Of a stretch of 64,000 nucleotides of DNA, positions 8,485 to 16,904 are shown piece by piece. Each line of letters opens with the position of its first letter. The stretch's first letter is position 1. The notes below the pieces were generated by a model. The model was not told where the DNA came from. It saw nothing but the letters and a program-made list of their open reading frames with translations, and made no database searches. Made by a program: the position numbers and the translations under genes. The DNA comes from Enterococcus alishanensis (GTDB taxonomy: Bacteria; Bacillota; Bacilli; Lactobacillales; Enterococcaceae), in the NCBI RefSeq assembly GCF_019218635.1, contig NZ_JAHUZB010000007.1, positions 1 to 64,000 of the forward strand, given 5' to 3'.

Positions 8485-9678
8485 TTAATTAAAATCAGTC
8501 ATATCTAATTCAAATTTTTGTAAGATTATCGTTAATCCCTCTACTTCCTCTAATTCTAGTTTTTCTGCTCGTGATTTTATACCGAGAGTAATTGTATCAA
8601 TGTCTAACAGCTTTCGTAAATCAACTATGGTATGCCAATCTTGACGTTCTTTTTTCCGAATCAGTAAGACAAAAGCTGCAAATAAAGGAAAAGCAATTTC
8701 ATTTATCAATGCAATTATATTTTTAGGAGAAATCGTTTCATCTTCTACCAGCTCCAATAAATCATAAGGACTTTCTAGAAAATTTGCTATTTCTTTTGTC
8801 GCTATACCTTTTTTTATTTTTTCTTGTAATTGATTGTATTTCACAGCGGACATCGGTGGATTAACCGATAACGTATTAGTTTCGGTTGGTAGTGTGATGA
8901 ATAAATTTCCTAAAGCTGTTTCATTTTGCAAGCCAGTAATGAAAGCAACGAATTTTTCAAACACAAAGAAATAATATTCGTTATTTATTTCTTCCAAAAA
9001 AAGACGACTATTTAACAGAAAACTACTTTTATTCCCCCACAGATAGGCTATTTCAAATGAACTTAACAAAAATGAAGATTGATTCCCGACAAATTTTTTA
9101 GCTAAGAATTGGAAGAAGACCAACTCAAACAAATTGTTGACGTCAATTTGATAGTCGTAATCCAATTGGTGACTAGCTGTTTGAAATAGTAACAAAAGTC
9201 GCTCTTTGGGAAACTTATTTAAGAAATCAGCTTCTATGTTAAATCTTGTCAGGTAGTTTTCTACAAAATCAATTCCTTGATAGGTCTGATCATCAACTGG
9301 TTGCGCCAGCAAATAATCTAAAGATAGTCCATTGACTTGATGTGCTGTAAAATCTAGTTGGTACTGTTTAAAAAAATCAGCAAAACTCATGAGTGATTCT
9401 CTGATTGCCAAGACACCATAGTCTTCAAGATTCTCCATTATGTGCTTGTATAACTTTTCAGTGTCGGTGATTTTTCGCTGTAGTTCATTTTTACCTGATT
9501 CAAATTGTTGTTTTAAACTGTTTGACAATTCAACTTTACTTAAAACAAAATTTAAGGACATTTGAATATTTTGAATCTCCTCAATCGGTAAGACCGTCGA
9601 GCCACTTAATCGTTTCATGATTAATTCTTTTAATAAATCCTGATGTTCTTGGTCTTGGCGAACTAATCCATTTCCCAT
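8485..9678 (-). CDS. DUF6179-like protein of unknown function
   Basis: A 397-aa soluble protein, second gene of a two-gene operon; its ATG overlaps the end of the preceding gene by 16 bases and has GGAGGG upstream. The sequence is largely helical with no signal peptide or membrane helix. The segment around residues 100-160 (SFADFFKQYQLDFTAHQVNG, then YQGIDFVENYL) resembles my memory of the DUF6179 family, which often sits beside DUF6323 genes in Firmicutes. That assignment is recalled, not checked. No catalytic motif is visible and no function can be given. Co-translation with its partner suggests that the two products act together. Confidence 0.6.
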   Translation of the reverse strand: MGNGLVRQDQEHQDLLKELIMKRLSGSTVLPIEEIQNIQMSLNFVLSKVELSNSLKQQFESGKNELQRKITDTEKLYKHIMENLEDYGVLAIRESLMSFADFFKQYQLDFTAHQVNGLSLDYLLAQPVDDQTYQGIDFVENYLTRFNIEADFLNKFPKERLLLLFQTASHQLDYDYQIDVNNLFELVFFQFLAKKFVGNQSSFLLSSFEIAYLWGNKSSFLLNSRLFLEEINNEYYFFVFEKFVAFITGLQNETALGNLFITLPTETNTLSVNPPMSAVKYNQLQEKIKKGIATKEIANFLESPYDLLELVEDETISPKNIIALINEIAFPLFAAFVLLIRKKERQDWHTIVDLRKLLDIDTITLGIKSRAEKLELEEVEGLTIILQKFELDMTDFN

Positions 9679-10106
9679 GACTCACCCTCCACTTCTAAAA
9701 AAGAATGGTCTTCAAAATAACCTTTTACACGATCCATATTTCCTTCATAAAAGGCTGCGACTTTACCAATGCCCTCAATTAATTCATCATCTGAGATAGA
9801 CTGATTTTCGTTGCCTCTCAGATAATAAAAAATCTCCATTACGTCAGCTAATTTCTCTAAAAAATCACGCTTACCCCAGACTTCTTCTCTTAAAATTTCT
9901 TCAGCCAAATAAATCACATTGTCTAAGCCAAAATCAATCAGATGGTTTTCTAAAAAAAGTTGATTTCTTTCTACCAATAAGTTCTCTACCTCGGCTGCCT
10001 GAAGTGCAAAACCTTTTTTTACCGTTAATTGATTTAATTCGTCTTCAACTTTTTTAATAGTTACTGGCAAAACCTGATTAAATAACGTGATATCAAAATT
10101 CCCCAT
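9663..10106 (-). CDS. DUF6323-like protein of unknown function
   Basis: A 147-aa acidic protein, first gene of the operon, with a G-rich ribosome binding site (GGGGGGATGATAG) just before its ATG. Features recalled for the DUF6323 family are present: GFALQ near residue 32, an L-x-x-R segment, IDFG near 58, EIFYYLRG near 90, and ISDDELI near 104. No signal peptide, membrane helix or enzyme motif is visible. Translational overlap with the DUF6179-like gene is the main clue, suggesting a complex or shared pathway. Confidence 0.6.
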   Translation of the reverse strand: MGNFDITLFNQVLPVTIKKVEDELNQLTVKKGFALQAAEVENLLVERNQLFLENHLIDFGLDNVIYLAEEILREEVWGKRDFLEKLADVMEIFYYLRGNENQSISDDELIEGIGKVAAFYEGNMDRVKGYFEDHSFLEVEGESWEMD

Positions 10107-10245
10107 CTATCATCCCCCCATTCTACAGACTAAATATCATAAAACAAGAATTTATACAATCTTGAAATTCGGACAAAAATATGTTAATATAAAAGAGCAG
10201 AGAAGAAGATTTTATATTTTTCTTTACCTTTTCTTAATTATTAAA

Positions 10246-10285
10246 ATAAAAACCGACCATCTATTAATAACAGATGGTCGGTTCT
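10246..10285. terminator. Terminator of the hrt/TetR operon, possibly bidirectional
   Basis: AACCGACCATCT/AGATGGTCGGTT is a perfect 12-bp stem. On the minus strand it is followed by TTTTTATTTT, on the plus strand by CTTTTT. Confidence 0.85.
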
Positions 10286-10287
10286 TT

Positions 10288-10860
10288 TTAGCTTTCAATA
10301 ATACCGTGGAGAAAAAGGTCAACAATCGTCTGGCTAGATAAACCTTCATCAATAGCCTGCTCTTTTTGCGTGATATACGGAGATAGGACAAAGAAGAAAT
10401 GTCTCGCCGCTAGCTCTGGTGAAATTTGGCTACGCATCTCGTGACCATACCTTTGAAACAAGTCTTCAAAAGGTTGGCGATAATTTTCTTTCCATAATGA
10501 GAAAATCTGGTAACGGGTAACTGGTGTGATATATTTCGCCAAATCCTGTAGCATCCGATTTAAATCGAAATAATGGGTAGTCATCAAATAATTCGCCATC
10601 GCTTCTAAGGATTGTTGAAAATCTAAATGTTGCTGGAGAATTCCGCTTAAATCTTCTCCTACTTCAGTCAATAATTTTTCAATTACTGCAACATACAAGG
10701 TTTCCTTGTCTTTAAAATAATGGTACAAATTCGGTTGAGTTATTCCAGCAGCTTTGGCAATTTGCCGGGTTGAGGTTGCATAATAGCCCTGCTCCATGAA
10801 AAGTTCGTTGCCTACCGCCAAAATTTTTTGTTCTGTATCTTTATTATATTTTTGAACCAT
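10288..10860 (-). CDS. fhtR: TetR-family regulator, probable haem sensor FhtR
   Basis: A 190-aa TetR-type repressor. The N-terminal helix-turn-helix (ATSTRQIAKAAGITQPNLYH) is typical; the C-terminal ligand domain is variable. It is the last gene of hrtB-hrtA-tetR, starting just after the hrtA stop. ATG 10860 was preferred to a GTG nine bases earlier that abuts the stop. In Enterococcus faecalis the TetR protein FhtR senses haem and derepresses hrtBA. This gene's place beside an hrtBA-like pair and the operator upstream of hrtB support the same role. A Tyr in KENYRQPFEDL (about residue 127) lies near where I recall the FhtR haem-ligand Tyr, but no alignment was made. Confidence 0.7.
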   Translation of the reverse strand: MVQKYNKDTEQKILAVGNELFMEQGYYATSTRQIAKAAGITQPNLYHYFKDKETLYVAVIEKLLTEVGEDLSGILQQHLDFQQSLEAMANYLMTTHYFDLNRMLQDLAKYITPVTRYQIFSLWKENYRQPFEDLFQRYGHEMRSQISPELAARHFFFVLSPYITQKEQAIDEGLSSQTIVDLFLHGIIES

Positions 10861-10869
10861 CGTTTCCAC

Positions 10870-11538
10870 TCACTTTTTCTCGGTTAAAACACCGTCTTTC
10901 ATCACAAATACTTTATCACATTTTTCAATCAAACGGGTATCATGAGTAACCATTAAAGTTGCTTTATTTTTTTCTTTGGTTTCTTGTGCCAAAATATCTA
11001 CGACTTCAAAGGCTTTTTCCGAATCTAAACTAGCAGTGGGTTCATCTGCTAAAATAATTGAAGGATCATTGTACAATGCTCGAACAATCGCTACACGTTG
11101 ACGTTCTCCACCGGAAAGCTCTTCTGGATACTTATTTTTCAGCGAAGCAATCCCTAGTTGTTCAAACATTTTTTCACCAACCGAAATTTGACTAGCTTTA
11201 TTAACTTTATCGACTAAAACTAATTGTTTTTTGACAGTTAAAAAAGGAACCAAATTTGAGGCTTGTAAAATGAAGCCAATTTCTTTAAAACGTAATTTCG
11301 CTCGTTCCTTTTCTTTCGTGTCGCTGAAGGCTGCGTCATTAATTAAGACTTCACCCTTTGAAGGTGTTTGTAGGCCACCTGCTAGAGTTAAAAACGTACT
11401 TTTACCAGAGCCAGAAGGTCCGATAATACCTACAAATTCGCCTTTTTCTACTTGAAAATTAGTTTCTTTTAAGGCTTCAATTTCTTGATCACCATCTTGA
11501 AATTTTTTCTCAACATTTTTAAATGTTATTGCTGCCAT
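10870..11538 (-). CDS. hrtA: ABC transporter ATPase, HrtA-like (haem efflux)
   Basis: ATP-binding subunit, 222 aa, of a MacB/LolD-type exporter. It has Walker A GPSGSGKST, signature LSGGERQR, Walker B IILADEPT and the switch His in VTHD. AAAGGAG precedes the ATG. It sits 15 bp after hrtB and just before the TetR regulator, so the three are one operon. HrtA and HrtB are known to expel excess haem from the membrane. The specific assignment rests on the HrtB-like partner and gene order; a related peptide exporter is the alternative. Confidence 0.75.
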   Translation of the reverse strand: MAAITFKNVEKKFQDGDQEIEALKETNFQVEKGEFVGIIGPSGSGKSTFLTLAGGLQTPSKGEVLINDAAFSDTKEKERAKLRFKEIGFILQASNLVPFLTVKKQLVLVDKVNKASQISVGEKMFEQLGIASLKNKYPEELSGGERQRVAIVRALYNDPSIILADEPTASLDSEKAFEVVDILAQETKEKNKATLMVTHDTRLIEKCDKVFVMKDGVLTEKK

Positions 11539-11553
11539 ATTTTTTCGTCTCCT

Positions 11554-12621
11554 TTACCCGATCGCTTTTAGCGGATCAATTTTAACAATCGTTCGGACCG
11601 AGAAAAAGGCCCCCAGGATTGCTACTAATAACATCATCAAACTAATGCCGCCATAAAAGAGCCAATTTCCTTGAAATGGAACGGCTGTTGGTAATACTAA
11701 TGATGTACCGACTGTACCTAATAATCCTAGCGCCACACCGACAAAAGCTAAGATAAAGGTTTGCGCCACCACCGAACGAGCAATAAATCCACTGGAAATT
11801 CCTTGCGCTTTTAAAACTCCGAAAATATTAATTTTTTGCATTGTTAAAACATAAATAAAAATCCCAATCACGATTGCCGCAATCACAATCAGAAAACCGA
11901 TCATAAAGCCGAAAGTCAATACTTGTGCACTGTATCCTGGTAGATCATTGATAAAAGTACTCATTTTAACTTTTTCCAAATCATCCGGTAAATTTTTAAC
12001 TTCTCCACGAGTCACAATCGCATTGACTCGCGGATTGTCACTAACGCCACTGGTTTCGAAACGAATCTCTTGATAAGCGGGAATCGTCGTATAAACCACA
12101 GGTGCTACATTAAATTTTGCATTGTCGGTAAATCCAACAATTTTTAATTTCTTATCATTACCTGAAAGCTTAATCGTGTCCCCTAGTTTGACATTGTATT
12201 CCTCTTTCAAACTAATATCAGCAACAGCTTGATTGTCGCCAGAGAAAGCTTTTCCGCTAACAATATTCGGCATCAGGAATTGATCCTTATTGATTCCAAA
12301 AAAACTAACATCAATTTTGTCTGCATTACTTCCCACCACACTTACAACTCCTGCGGTTTGCGTCAAAATTGCTGTTTTACCCGCTTCGACTTTTTCCGCC
12401 TCTTCTTGTGGAATCATCGACATTGCCAAAGTTCCATTGGCATCCTTTGCCAAAACAATTTCATCCGCCTGCCATTTATCTGCAGCGGTTCGATTATCTT
12501 GAGCTAATCCATAAGCCAATCCTGTTAGGAAAAAAACTAGATAAGCGATTAAAAACATCACACCGATTACTAAACCATACCGTAACTTGGCATGTCTAAT
12601 TTCATTAATTGCTAAAAACAT
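11554..12621 (-). CDS. hrtB: FtsX/MacB-type permease, HrtB-like (haem efflux)
   Basis: Membrane subunit, 355 aa from ATG 12621 (AGAGGGGAT upstream; the frame extends seven codons further without a site). One helix near residues 15-40 (FLIAYLVFFLTGLAYGLA) is followed by an extracytoplasmic domain of about 190 residues and three C-terminal helices, the FtsX-like layout. The N-terminus and length fit HrtB of Lactococcus and Enterococcus, which takes haem from the membrane for export. First gene of the operon. A promoter and a long palindrome lie directly upstream. Confidence 0.75.
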   Translation of the reverse strand: MFLAINEIRHAKLRYGLVIGVMFLIAYLVFFLTGLAYGLAQDNRTAADKWQADEIVLAKDANGTLAMSMIPQEEAEKVEAGKTAILTQTAGVVSVVGSNADKIDVSFFGINKDQFLMPNIVSGKAFSGDNQAVADISLKEEYNVKLGDTIKLSGNDKKLKIVGFTDNAKFNVAPVVYTTIPAYQEIRFETSGVSDNPRVNAIVTRGEVKNLPDDLEKVKMSTFINDLPGYSAQVLTFGFMIGFLIVIAAIVIGIFIYVLTMQKINIFGVLKAQGISSGFIARSVVAQTFILAFVGVALGLLGTVGTSLVLPTAVPFQGNWLFYGGISLMMLLVAILGAFFSVRTIVKIDPLKAIG

Positions 12622-12642
12622 AAATATCCCCTCTTTAATCAA

Positions 12643-12664
12643 AAATTTATCACTCGATAAATTT
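12643..12664. promoter_or_regulatory. TetR (FhtR-like) operator upstream of hrtB
   Basis: Nine-base perfect inverted repeat around ACTC, with core TTATCACTCGATAA. It lies between the hrtB -10 box and the start codon, where a bound repressor would block transcription. The 14-bp core closely resembles the palindrome I recall for FhtR in E. faecalis; that memory should be checked. Confidence 0.65.
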
Positions 12665-12691
12665 AATATAACACTACCTTAAAAAAATCAA
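12663..12691 (-). promoter_or_regulatory. Promoter of hrtB-hrtA-fhtR
   Basis: On the minus strand -35 TTGATT and -10 TATTAA are 17 bases apart. The operator starts at the -10 box and covers the likely transcription start. Confidence 0.55.
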
Positions 12692-12745
12692 TAAAGAATT
12701 GCTCATTACTAACAATCGCATTTTTCTGATGGAAAAAAATTGTGA

Positions 12746-12774
12746 TTGTATCATAAATAAATTTCCGATAAAAT
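12746..12774 (+). promoter_or_regulatory. Promoter of the 52-aa gene
   Basis: TTGTAT and TAAAAT separated by 17 bases, 25 bp before the start codon. Confidence 0.5.
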
Positions 12775-12799
12775 TAAAAAAATAGAAGGGAGTTTTTTC

Positions 12800-12958
12800 A
12801 TGCAAGTATACTTAGTAGAGAGTACCTGGGGTTCCAGTCGCTTAAACGTAAAAATAAATGAGGCGTTAAAAGAAATAGACACCCAGGGATTTGAAATTGT
12901 CGATATTAAATATCAACACAGTTTTTGGGGTTATTCGGCAATGATTCAATATAAATAA
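12800..12958 (+). CDS. 52-aa protein, Cse60/DUF4177-like
   Basis: Short gene with a strong ribosome binding site (AGAAGGGAG), its own promoter and its own terminator. The product starts MQVYLVES and contains an amphipathic helix (NEALKEIDTQGFEIVDIKY) and a C-terminal strand with SAMIQYK. This strand-helix-strand pattern, with the GFEIVDIKY element, resembles small proteins of the Cse60/DUF4177 type, whose function is unknown. There is no signal peptide. A DUF4177-like gene also occurs at 38196-38390. Confidence 0.7.
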   Translation: MQVYLVESTWGSSRLNVKINEALKEIDTQGFEIVDIKYQHSFWGYSAMIQYK

Positions 12959-12967
12959 TCAGCTTTT

Positions 12968-12997
12968 AATACTACATAACGTGTGTAGTATTTTTTT
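12968..12997 (+). terminator. Terminator of the 52-aa gene
   Basis: AATACTACA/TGTAGTATT stem with seven-base loop and a run of seven T. Confidence 0.8.
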
Positions 12998-13068
12998 GTA
13001 TCTTTTTAAGCTATTTTAGTTTATTATAAAAATATACTTAAATTAACTTAATAGAGATGGTGAATTTT

Positions 13069-13839
13069 ATGAACCAGCAAAAAAGATTACAACTCATCAT
13101 GGATCAATTGGTAAAAGAAAAATCATTGAGTTTACAAGACATTATTTCGCTGACTGGTGCTTCTCGTGATACCACCCGCCGAGACATGATTAAGCTTGCT
13201 GATAATCAATTAGTTACCAGAAACTACGGCGGAATTAGCCTAAAAGATTCCTTCAACAAAATCGACAGCTTTTTAGATCGCACCAACAATTTGACTCAAA
13301 TAAAAAAAGAGATTGCCAAAAAAGCTGTAACATTCATCACTCAAAATCAAACTCTTTTTTTTGATGTCTCCACAACCGTTTCTTTAATGCCTCAGTTTCT
13401 ACCTACAAAAAAAGAGTTGTACACTCTTACAAACGGGCTAGATATTTCCGATCAATTACTACGCAATACTCTCTATCAAACGACAATGCTAGGGGGAAAG
13501 CTTAATCGTGAAACACGGGCTGTTACTGGCGGGCTACCTCTTTTAGAACTATCGAAATATACAATTGAGGTCGCCTTTCTTAGTTGTGCCGGAATCGACG
13601 AAAAAGGCATTTATTATGCCCATGATGAAGACATTGCGATGAAAACCTTGATTCGCCAGCAAGCTAAAACAATCGTACTTCTTTGTGACCATACCAAAAT
13701 TGGTTTGACCCATAACTTTTTAGTCTATCCTTTTAAAGAAATTGATTTTCTAGTGACCGATCAAAAAATCTCTAGAGAATTAGCAGAAAAAATTGGCAAA
13801 AATAAAATTATCTATACGAAGGAGTCGGAAAATGTTTAA
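13069..13839 (+). CDS. DeoR-family transcriptional regulator
   Basis: A 256-aa repressor of the DeoR/GlpR type. The N-terminal helix-turn-helix (KSLSLQDIISLTGASRDTTR, about residues 18-37) is followed by the family's RNYGGI stretch and a sugar-phosphate-sensing domain (FFDVSTTVSLM; LSCAGIDEKGIYY). ATG 13069 was chosen over 13057 because GGTGA lies at proper distance and MNQQKRLQLI is a usual DeoR start. It overlaps the following HAD phosphatase gene by eight bases, so the two are co-translated. The effector is probably a sugar phosphate; its identity is unknown. Confidence 0.85.
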   Translation: MNQQKRLQLIMDQLVKEKSLSLQDIISLTGASRDTTRRDMIKLADNQLVTRNYGGISLKDSFNKIDSFLDRTNNLTQIKKEIAKKAVTFITQNQTLFFDVSTTVSLMPQFLPTKKELYTLTNGLDISDQLLRNTLYQTTMLGGKLNRETRAVTGGLPLLELSKYTIEVAFLSCAGIDEKGIYYAHDEDIAMKTLIRQQAKTIVLLCDHTKIGLTHNFLVYPFKEIDFLVTDQKISRELAEKIGKNKIIYTKESENV

Positions 13840-14458
13840 AACTATCTTATTCGATGTTGATGGTACCTTGATTGATACTGCTTATGTTATGACCCATTCC
13901 CTGCAAAAAACCTTACTGGAAGAAATGCAACTGTCAGTAGAGATTGAAGATTTAAACTATATTTTAGGAATTCCTGGAAGAGCTGCTTTGGAAGAATTTA
14001 CCGCTGATGAAGCAGAATTGGAAAAGCTGTTAAAAGCATGGAATAAAAATGTCTTATTGTACGCTGAACACGTGTCTGTTTATCCTGAGATTGAAGAAAT
14101 TTTAAAAAAATTAAAAGCTGCAGGAATTAAAATGGGGGTTGTTACCTCTAAAACCAGTAACGAAATGAAAACTGAATTTGATATTTTTAATTTGAATCAC
14201 TATTTTGATGTTTTTATCACGGCATCTGATACTGAAAATCACAAACCTCATCCTGAACCGATCCAAAAAGCGATTGATTTGTTGTCCGTCGAAAAAGGTG
14301 AAACGATTTATATTGGTGATTCGTTATATGATATGAAAAGTGCCAAAGCTTATGGGATAAAATTTGCTGTTGCTAATTGGGGGGCATTGGATTTAGCGAT
14401 GTTCACAGAAGCAGATTACTTTTTAAAAAAACCATCCGATTTATTAAATTTAATATAG
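13832..14458 (+). CDS. HAD-superfamily phosphatase
   Basis: A 208-aa phosphatase of the beta-phosphoglucomutase/phosphoglycolate phosphatase type. Motif I is FDVDGTLID at residues 6-14, motif II VVTSKTS, the Lys is in HKPHPEP, and motif III is IYIGDSLYDM. The helical cap between residues 18 and 85 is normal. ATG 13832 has AAGGAG upstream and overlaps the end of the DeoR gene. The pairing suggests removal of a toxic or stalled sugar phosphate under control of the DeoR protein; the substrate is unknown. Confidence 0.85.
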   Translation: MFKTILFDVDGTLIDTAYVMTHSLQKTLLEEMQLSVEIEDLNYILGIPGRAALEEFTADEAELEKLLKAWNKNVLLYAEHVSVYPEIEEILKKLKAAGIKMGVVTSKTSNEMKTEFDIFNLNHYFDVFITASDTENHKPHPEPIQKAIDLLSVEKGETIYIGDSLYDMKSAKAYGIKFAVANWGALDLAMFTEADYFLKKPSDLLNLI

Positions 14459-14460
14459 AT

Positions 14461-14508
14461 AAAAGATCACAAAAAGTCAGCTAAACAATTGACTTTTTGT
14501 GGTCTTTT
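14461..14508. terminator. Bidirectional terminator between HAD and DUF4097 genes
   Basis: Nineteen-base arms pair with one wobble (AAAAGATCAC... against ...GTGGTCTTTT). The stem contains A5/T5 tracts, so it can serve both converging genes. Confidence 0.8.
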
Positions 14509-15148
14509 AATAGATGGTCATCGTTCCGTCAGGACAACGCAAATCTAATTGTTGTTTGCCTGAGTTAAAATCGTTCAAATCCTGTTCAGTATCAAGAAAC
14601 TCAGCAGAAGTCTTTAATTTTAAATCAGTTGGCTTGGTTTTAAAAGACAAATCGATGTCGCCATTTTTGGTCTCGATGCTGGCATTTTCGTGTGCACTAA
14701 TTTTATTTAAATAAATATCACCAGTGGAACTTTCAATCTTGGACTTAGCTAAATTGACTCGATTCAAAGAAATATCACCTGATTGAGTAGTCACTTGATA
14801 ATTTTTATAATTATTCACAGGTATTTCGACAGTTAGCTGACTATTATTTTTAAAACTGAAACCACCGAATAAGCCATTTTTTGATGTTCCTTGTTGAATT
14901 TTCAAGGTGCCATCGACTAATTTCGCTTTTGCCCCGTCACCGTGATTTAAGTTTTCGGCTGAAACTTTGATTTGTTGGCTATTTGTTTCGACTAAATTTA
15001 CATCCCACTCTTCCGTATCAATTGAGATCATTTCAACCTCAGATAAATTAAAAATATCATTTTCTTGTGAAGATGACACTTGATTCCAAACGAAAAAGCC
15101 GGCTACAATCATTAAAATCCCACTGATTATTAACATCTTTTTATTCAT
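14507..15148 (-). CDS. DUF4097-type beta-repeat protein, membrane anchored
   Basis: A 213-aa protein with one N-terminal membrane helix (ISGILMIVAGFFVW) and an extracellular repetitive beta domain. The repeats are typical of DUF4097 adhesin-like proteins: TQSGDISLNRV, SSTGDIYLNKI, TKNGDIDLSF, each a G-D-I strand turn. ATG 15148 has AGGAGGAAG upstream; the longer frame reads into the upstream gene. It is the third gene of an ABC ATPase-permease-DUF4097 operon next to a LytTR two-component system. Such proteins accompany envelope-stress operons; the exact role is unknown. Confidence 0.8.
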   Translation of the reverse strand: MNKKMLIISGILMIVAGFFVWNQVSSSQENDIFNLSEVEMISIDTEEWDVNLVETNSQQIKVSAENLNHGDGAKAKLVDGTLKIQQGTSKNGLFGGFSFKNNSQLTVEIPVNNYKNYQVTTQSGDISLNRVNLAKSKIESSTGDIYLNKISAHENASIETKNGDIDLSFKTKPTDLKLKTSAEFLDTEQDLNDFNSGKQQLDLRCPDGTMTIY

Positions 15149-15158
15149 TGTCTTCCTC

Positions 15159-15863
15159 CTATAAAATATCTTGGTTATTGATTTGTCGAAATGACAAATA
15201 AGCAATCAATAATCCTACACAAGCTAGTATCACTGGTACCACCAGCATTTGCCCTAAATTCACCGTAGAACTACCATCAGACACTGTCGCATTCACTAAT
15301 AATCCAATAATGACACCCCACGTAATTGTGGTAGAAGTGGATTTTTTCTTCATGCCAAAATATAAAGGAATCAGACTCAAACAAGCAGTCATTAATGAAA
15401 CTAACGCCAGACTTGGAATTGTTTCTACGATATCCTGGCTGGTCATAGCTTTTGGAAATAATTCTAAAGTTGGATTTAACAATAAAGTCAGACAACTGAT
15501 CACCAACGTCGCAAATAAAATACTGAGAAAGCAAAAGCCAACAATTAAATATAATTTACTTTGCATTACCTTCAGACGATTAACCGGATAAGTAAATAGA
15601 ACTTGAATGGTCTTATTTTTGTATTCATCCACTACTAAACGAGACAATAAAACCGCTGAGAAAATCACAAATACTACTCTAATGATAATATTTACAAAAG
15701 ACATATAAGTTGTAAAATCAGTGAACATTAACTCCGACTGATTTTTTGAAACAATCGCCATAAAAGCCGTAACTGCAAAAATCACAATTGTGCTGATCAC
15801 GGTTGTTTTAATATATTTTGCCAAATGATTTTTCTGCCATTCTAGTTTCATTATTTTTATCAT
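15159..15863 (-). CDS. ABC-2 type transporter permease
   Basis: A 234-aa permease with six hydrophobic segments, partner of the ATPase encoded immediately upstream (three bases between stop and start). The ATG at 15863 uses AAGGGGAAAT inside the end of the ATPase gene. The TYPVNRLKVMQSKLYL loop is typical of BcrB/ABC-2 permeases that export peptides or confer resistance to wall-active peptides. The downstream DUF4097 gene begins inside its 3' end. Confidence 0.8.
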   Translation of the reverse strand: MIKIMKLEWQKNHLAKYIKTTVISTIVIFAVTAFMAIVSKNQSELMFTDFTTYMSFVNIIIRVVFVIFSAVLLSRLVVDEYKNKTIQVLFTYPVNRLKVMQSKLYLIVGFCFLSILFATLVISCLTLLLNPTLELFPKAMTSQDIVETIPSLALVSLMTACLSLIPLYFGMKKKSTSTTITWGVIIGLLVNATVSDGSSTVNLGQMLVVPVILACVGLLIAYLSFRQINNQDIL

Positions 15864-15866
15864 TTT

Positions 15867-16778
15867 TTATTTCCCCTTACCAATCATATTTAAGAAGTAT
15901 TCTTCCAGAGATTCTTGATTTTGTTCTATTTTCAAAATACGGATATCTGCTTTAACTAACATTTGAGTGACTAGTGATTGATCGACTTGCTGGTCATAGA
16001 TTTGGATCCTGCTATGTGTTTGTTGCATATCTTGAATACCTAACTTTGTTTGTAGGATTTCTAATGCTTTTTCTGGTTGATCGACTTCTACCATCAAATG
16101 AGAGGTATTTTGTGCCCGTATATCTGACATTCTGACTTCTTTTAATAGCTGACCTTGATCAATCACACCAATCGTATCAGCAATCCATTCAATCTCAGAT
16201 ACAATATGACTAGAGATTAAAATAGTCATCCCCTTTTCTTGCTTTAAATACAATAACAATTCACGAATCTCCTTGATACCAATCGGATCTAGACCGTTAA
16301 TTGGCTCATCTAAGATCAATATTTTCGGTTCAGTTAAAATTGCACGGGCGATTCCAAGACGTTGGCGCATTCCTAATGAAAATTCTGTGACTAACTTATT
16401 TCTTACTTGTTCTAAGCCAACAATTTTTAAAACTTCTGAAATCTTGGCGGAAGAAGTTTTACCCATGTATTCTGCGTGAAGAGATAGATTTTCCTCAGCC
16501 GTTAATTGCTGGTAAAAAACCGGTGTCTCGATAATATTGCCAATATTTTTGAGATACTGATAAGAGTTTTTCTGAATCAATTCATTTTCTACCCGAATTT
16601 CTCCTGTGGTAGGTTTAATTAAATTCAAAATCATTTTCATGATGGTGGTTTTACCCGCGCCATTTGGTCCTAAGAAACCGTAAATTTCTCCTTCTTTAAT
16701 AGTCATATTGACTCGAGAAACTACTTGTGTAGCTTTAAAATTTTTACTCACTTGATTAATTTGAATCATGCCTGTCAT
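15867..16778 (-). CDS. ABC transporter ATPase, BcrA-like
   Basis: A 303-aa ATPase with Walker A GPNGAGKTT, signature FSLGMRQRLGIARA, Walker B ILILDEP followed by INGLDP, and a C-terminal extension of about 90 residues usual for BcrA-type peptide or bacitracin exporters. GGAGGAG precedes the ATG. It heads the ATPase-permease-DUF4097 operon. The two-component system directly upstream on the same strand, separated by a terminator, is the likely regulator. Confidence 0.85.
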   Translation of the reverse strand: MTGMIQINQVSKNFKATQVVSRVNMTIKEGEIYGFLGPNGAGKTTIMKMILNLIKPTTGEIRVENELIQKNSYQYLKNIGNIIETPVFYQQLTAEENLSLHAEYMGKTSSAKISEVLKIVGLEQVRNKLVTEFSLGMRQRLGIARAILTEPKILILDEPINGLDPIGIKEIRELLLYLKQEKGMTILISSHIVSEIEWIADTIGVIDQGQLLKEVRMSDIRAQNTSHLMVEVDQPEKALEILQTKLGIQDMQQTHSRIQIYDQQVDQSLVTQMLVKADIRILKIEQNQESLEEYFLNMIGKGK

Positions 16779-16818
16779 TTTTTCTCCTCCTCTTGCTTGA
16801 ACCTAGCATAGCTAAGAA

Positions 16819-16862
16819 GTATTAGAGAAAATAGCTTACTTCATAAACGGTCAGTCAACTTG
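16819..16862 (-). promoter_or_regulatory. Possible LytTR-regulated promoter of the ABC operon
   Basis: On the minus strand TTTATG and TAATAC are 17 bases apart. The -35 overlaps ACCGTTTAT, which fits the LytTR half-site pattern, and a weaker copy (AAGTTGAC) lies 11 bases before it. The response regulator gene next door has a LytTR domain. Hand-matched and weak. Confidence 0.3.
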
Positions 16863-16872
16863 CCTGAACAGC

Positions 16873-16904
16873 AAAAAACCAGCAAAGTTTTTCAACTTTA
16901 CTGG
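16873..16904 (-). terminator. Terminator of the two-component operon
   Basis: CCAGCAAAG/CTTTACTGG hairpin and six T on the minus strand. The stop codon of the response regulator lies inside the stem. Confidence 0.75.

Noticed and set aside
10087-10341. 84-codon plus-strand frame opposite the TetR gene end
   Set aside because: No ribosome binding site, and it crosses a perfect terminator stem.
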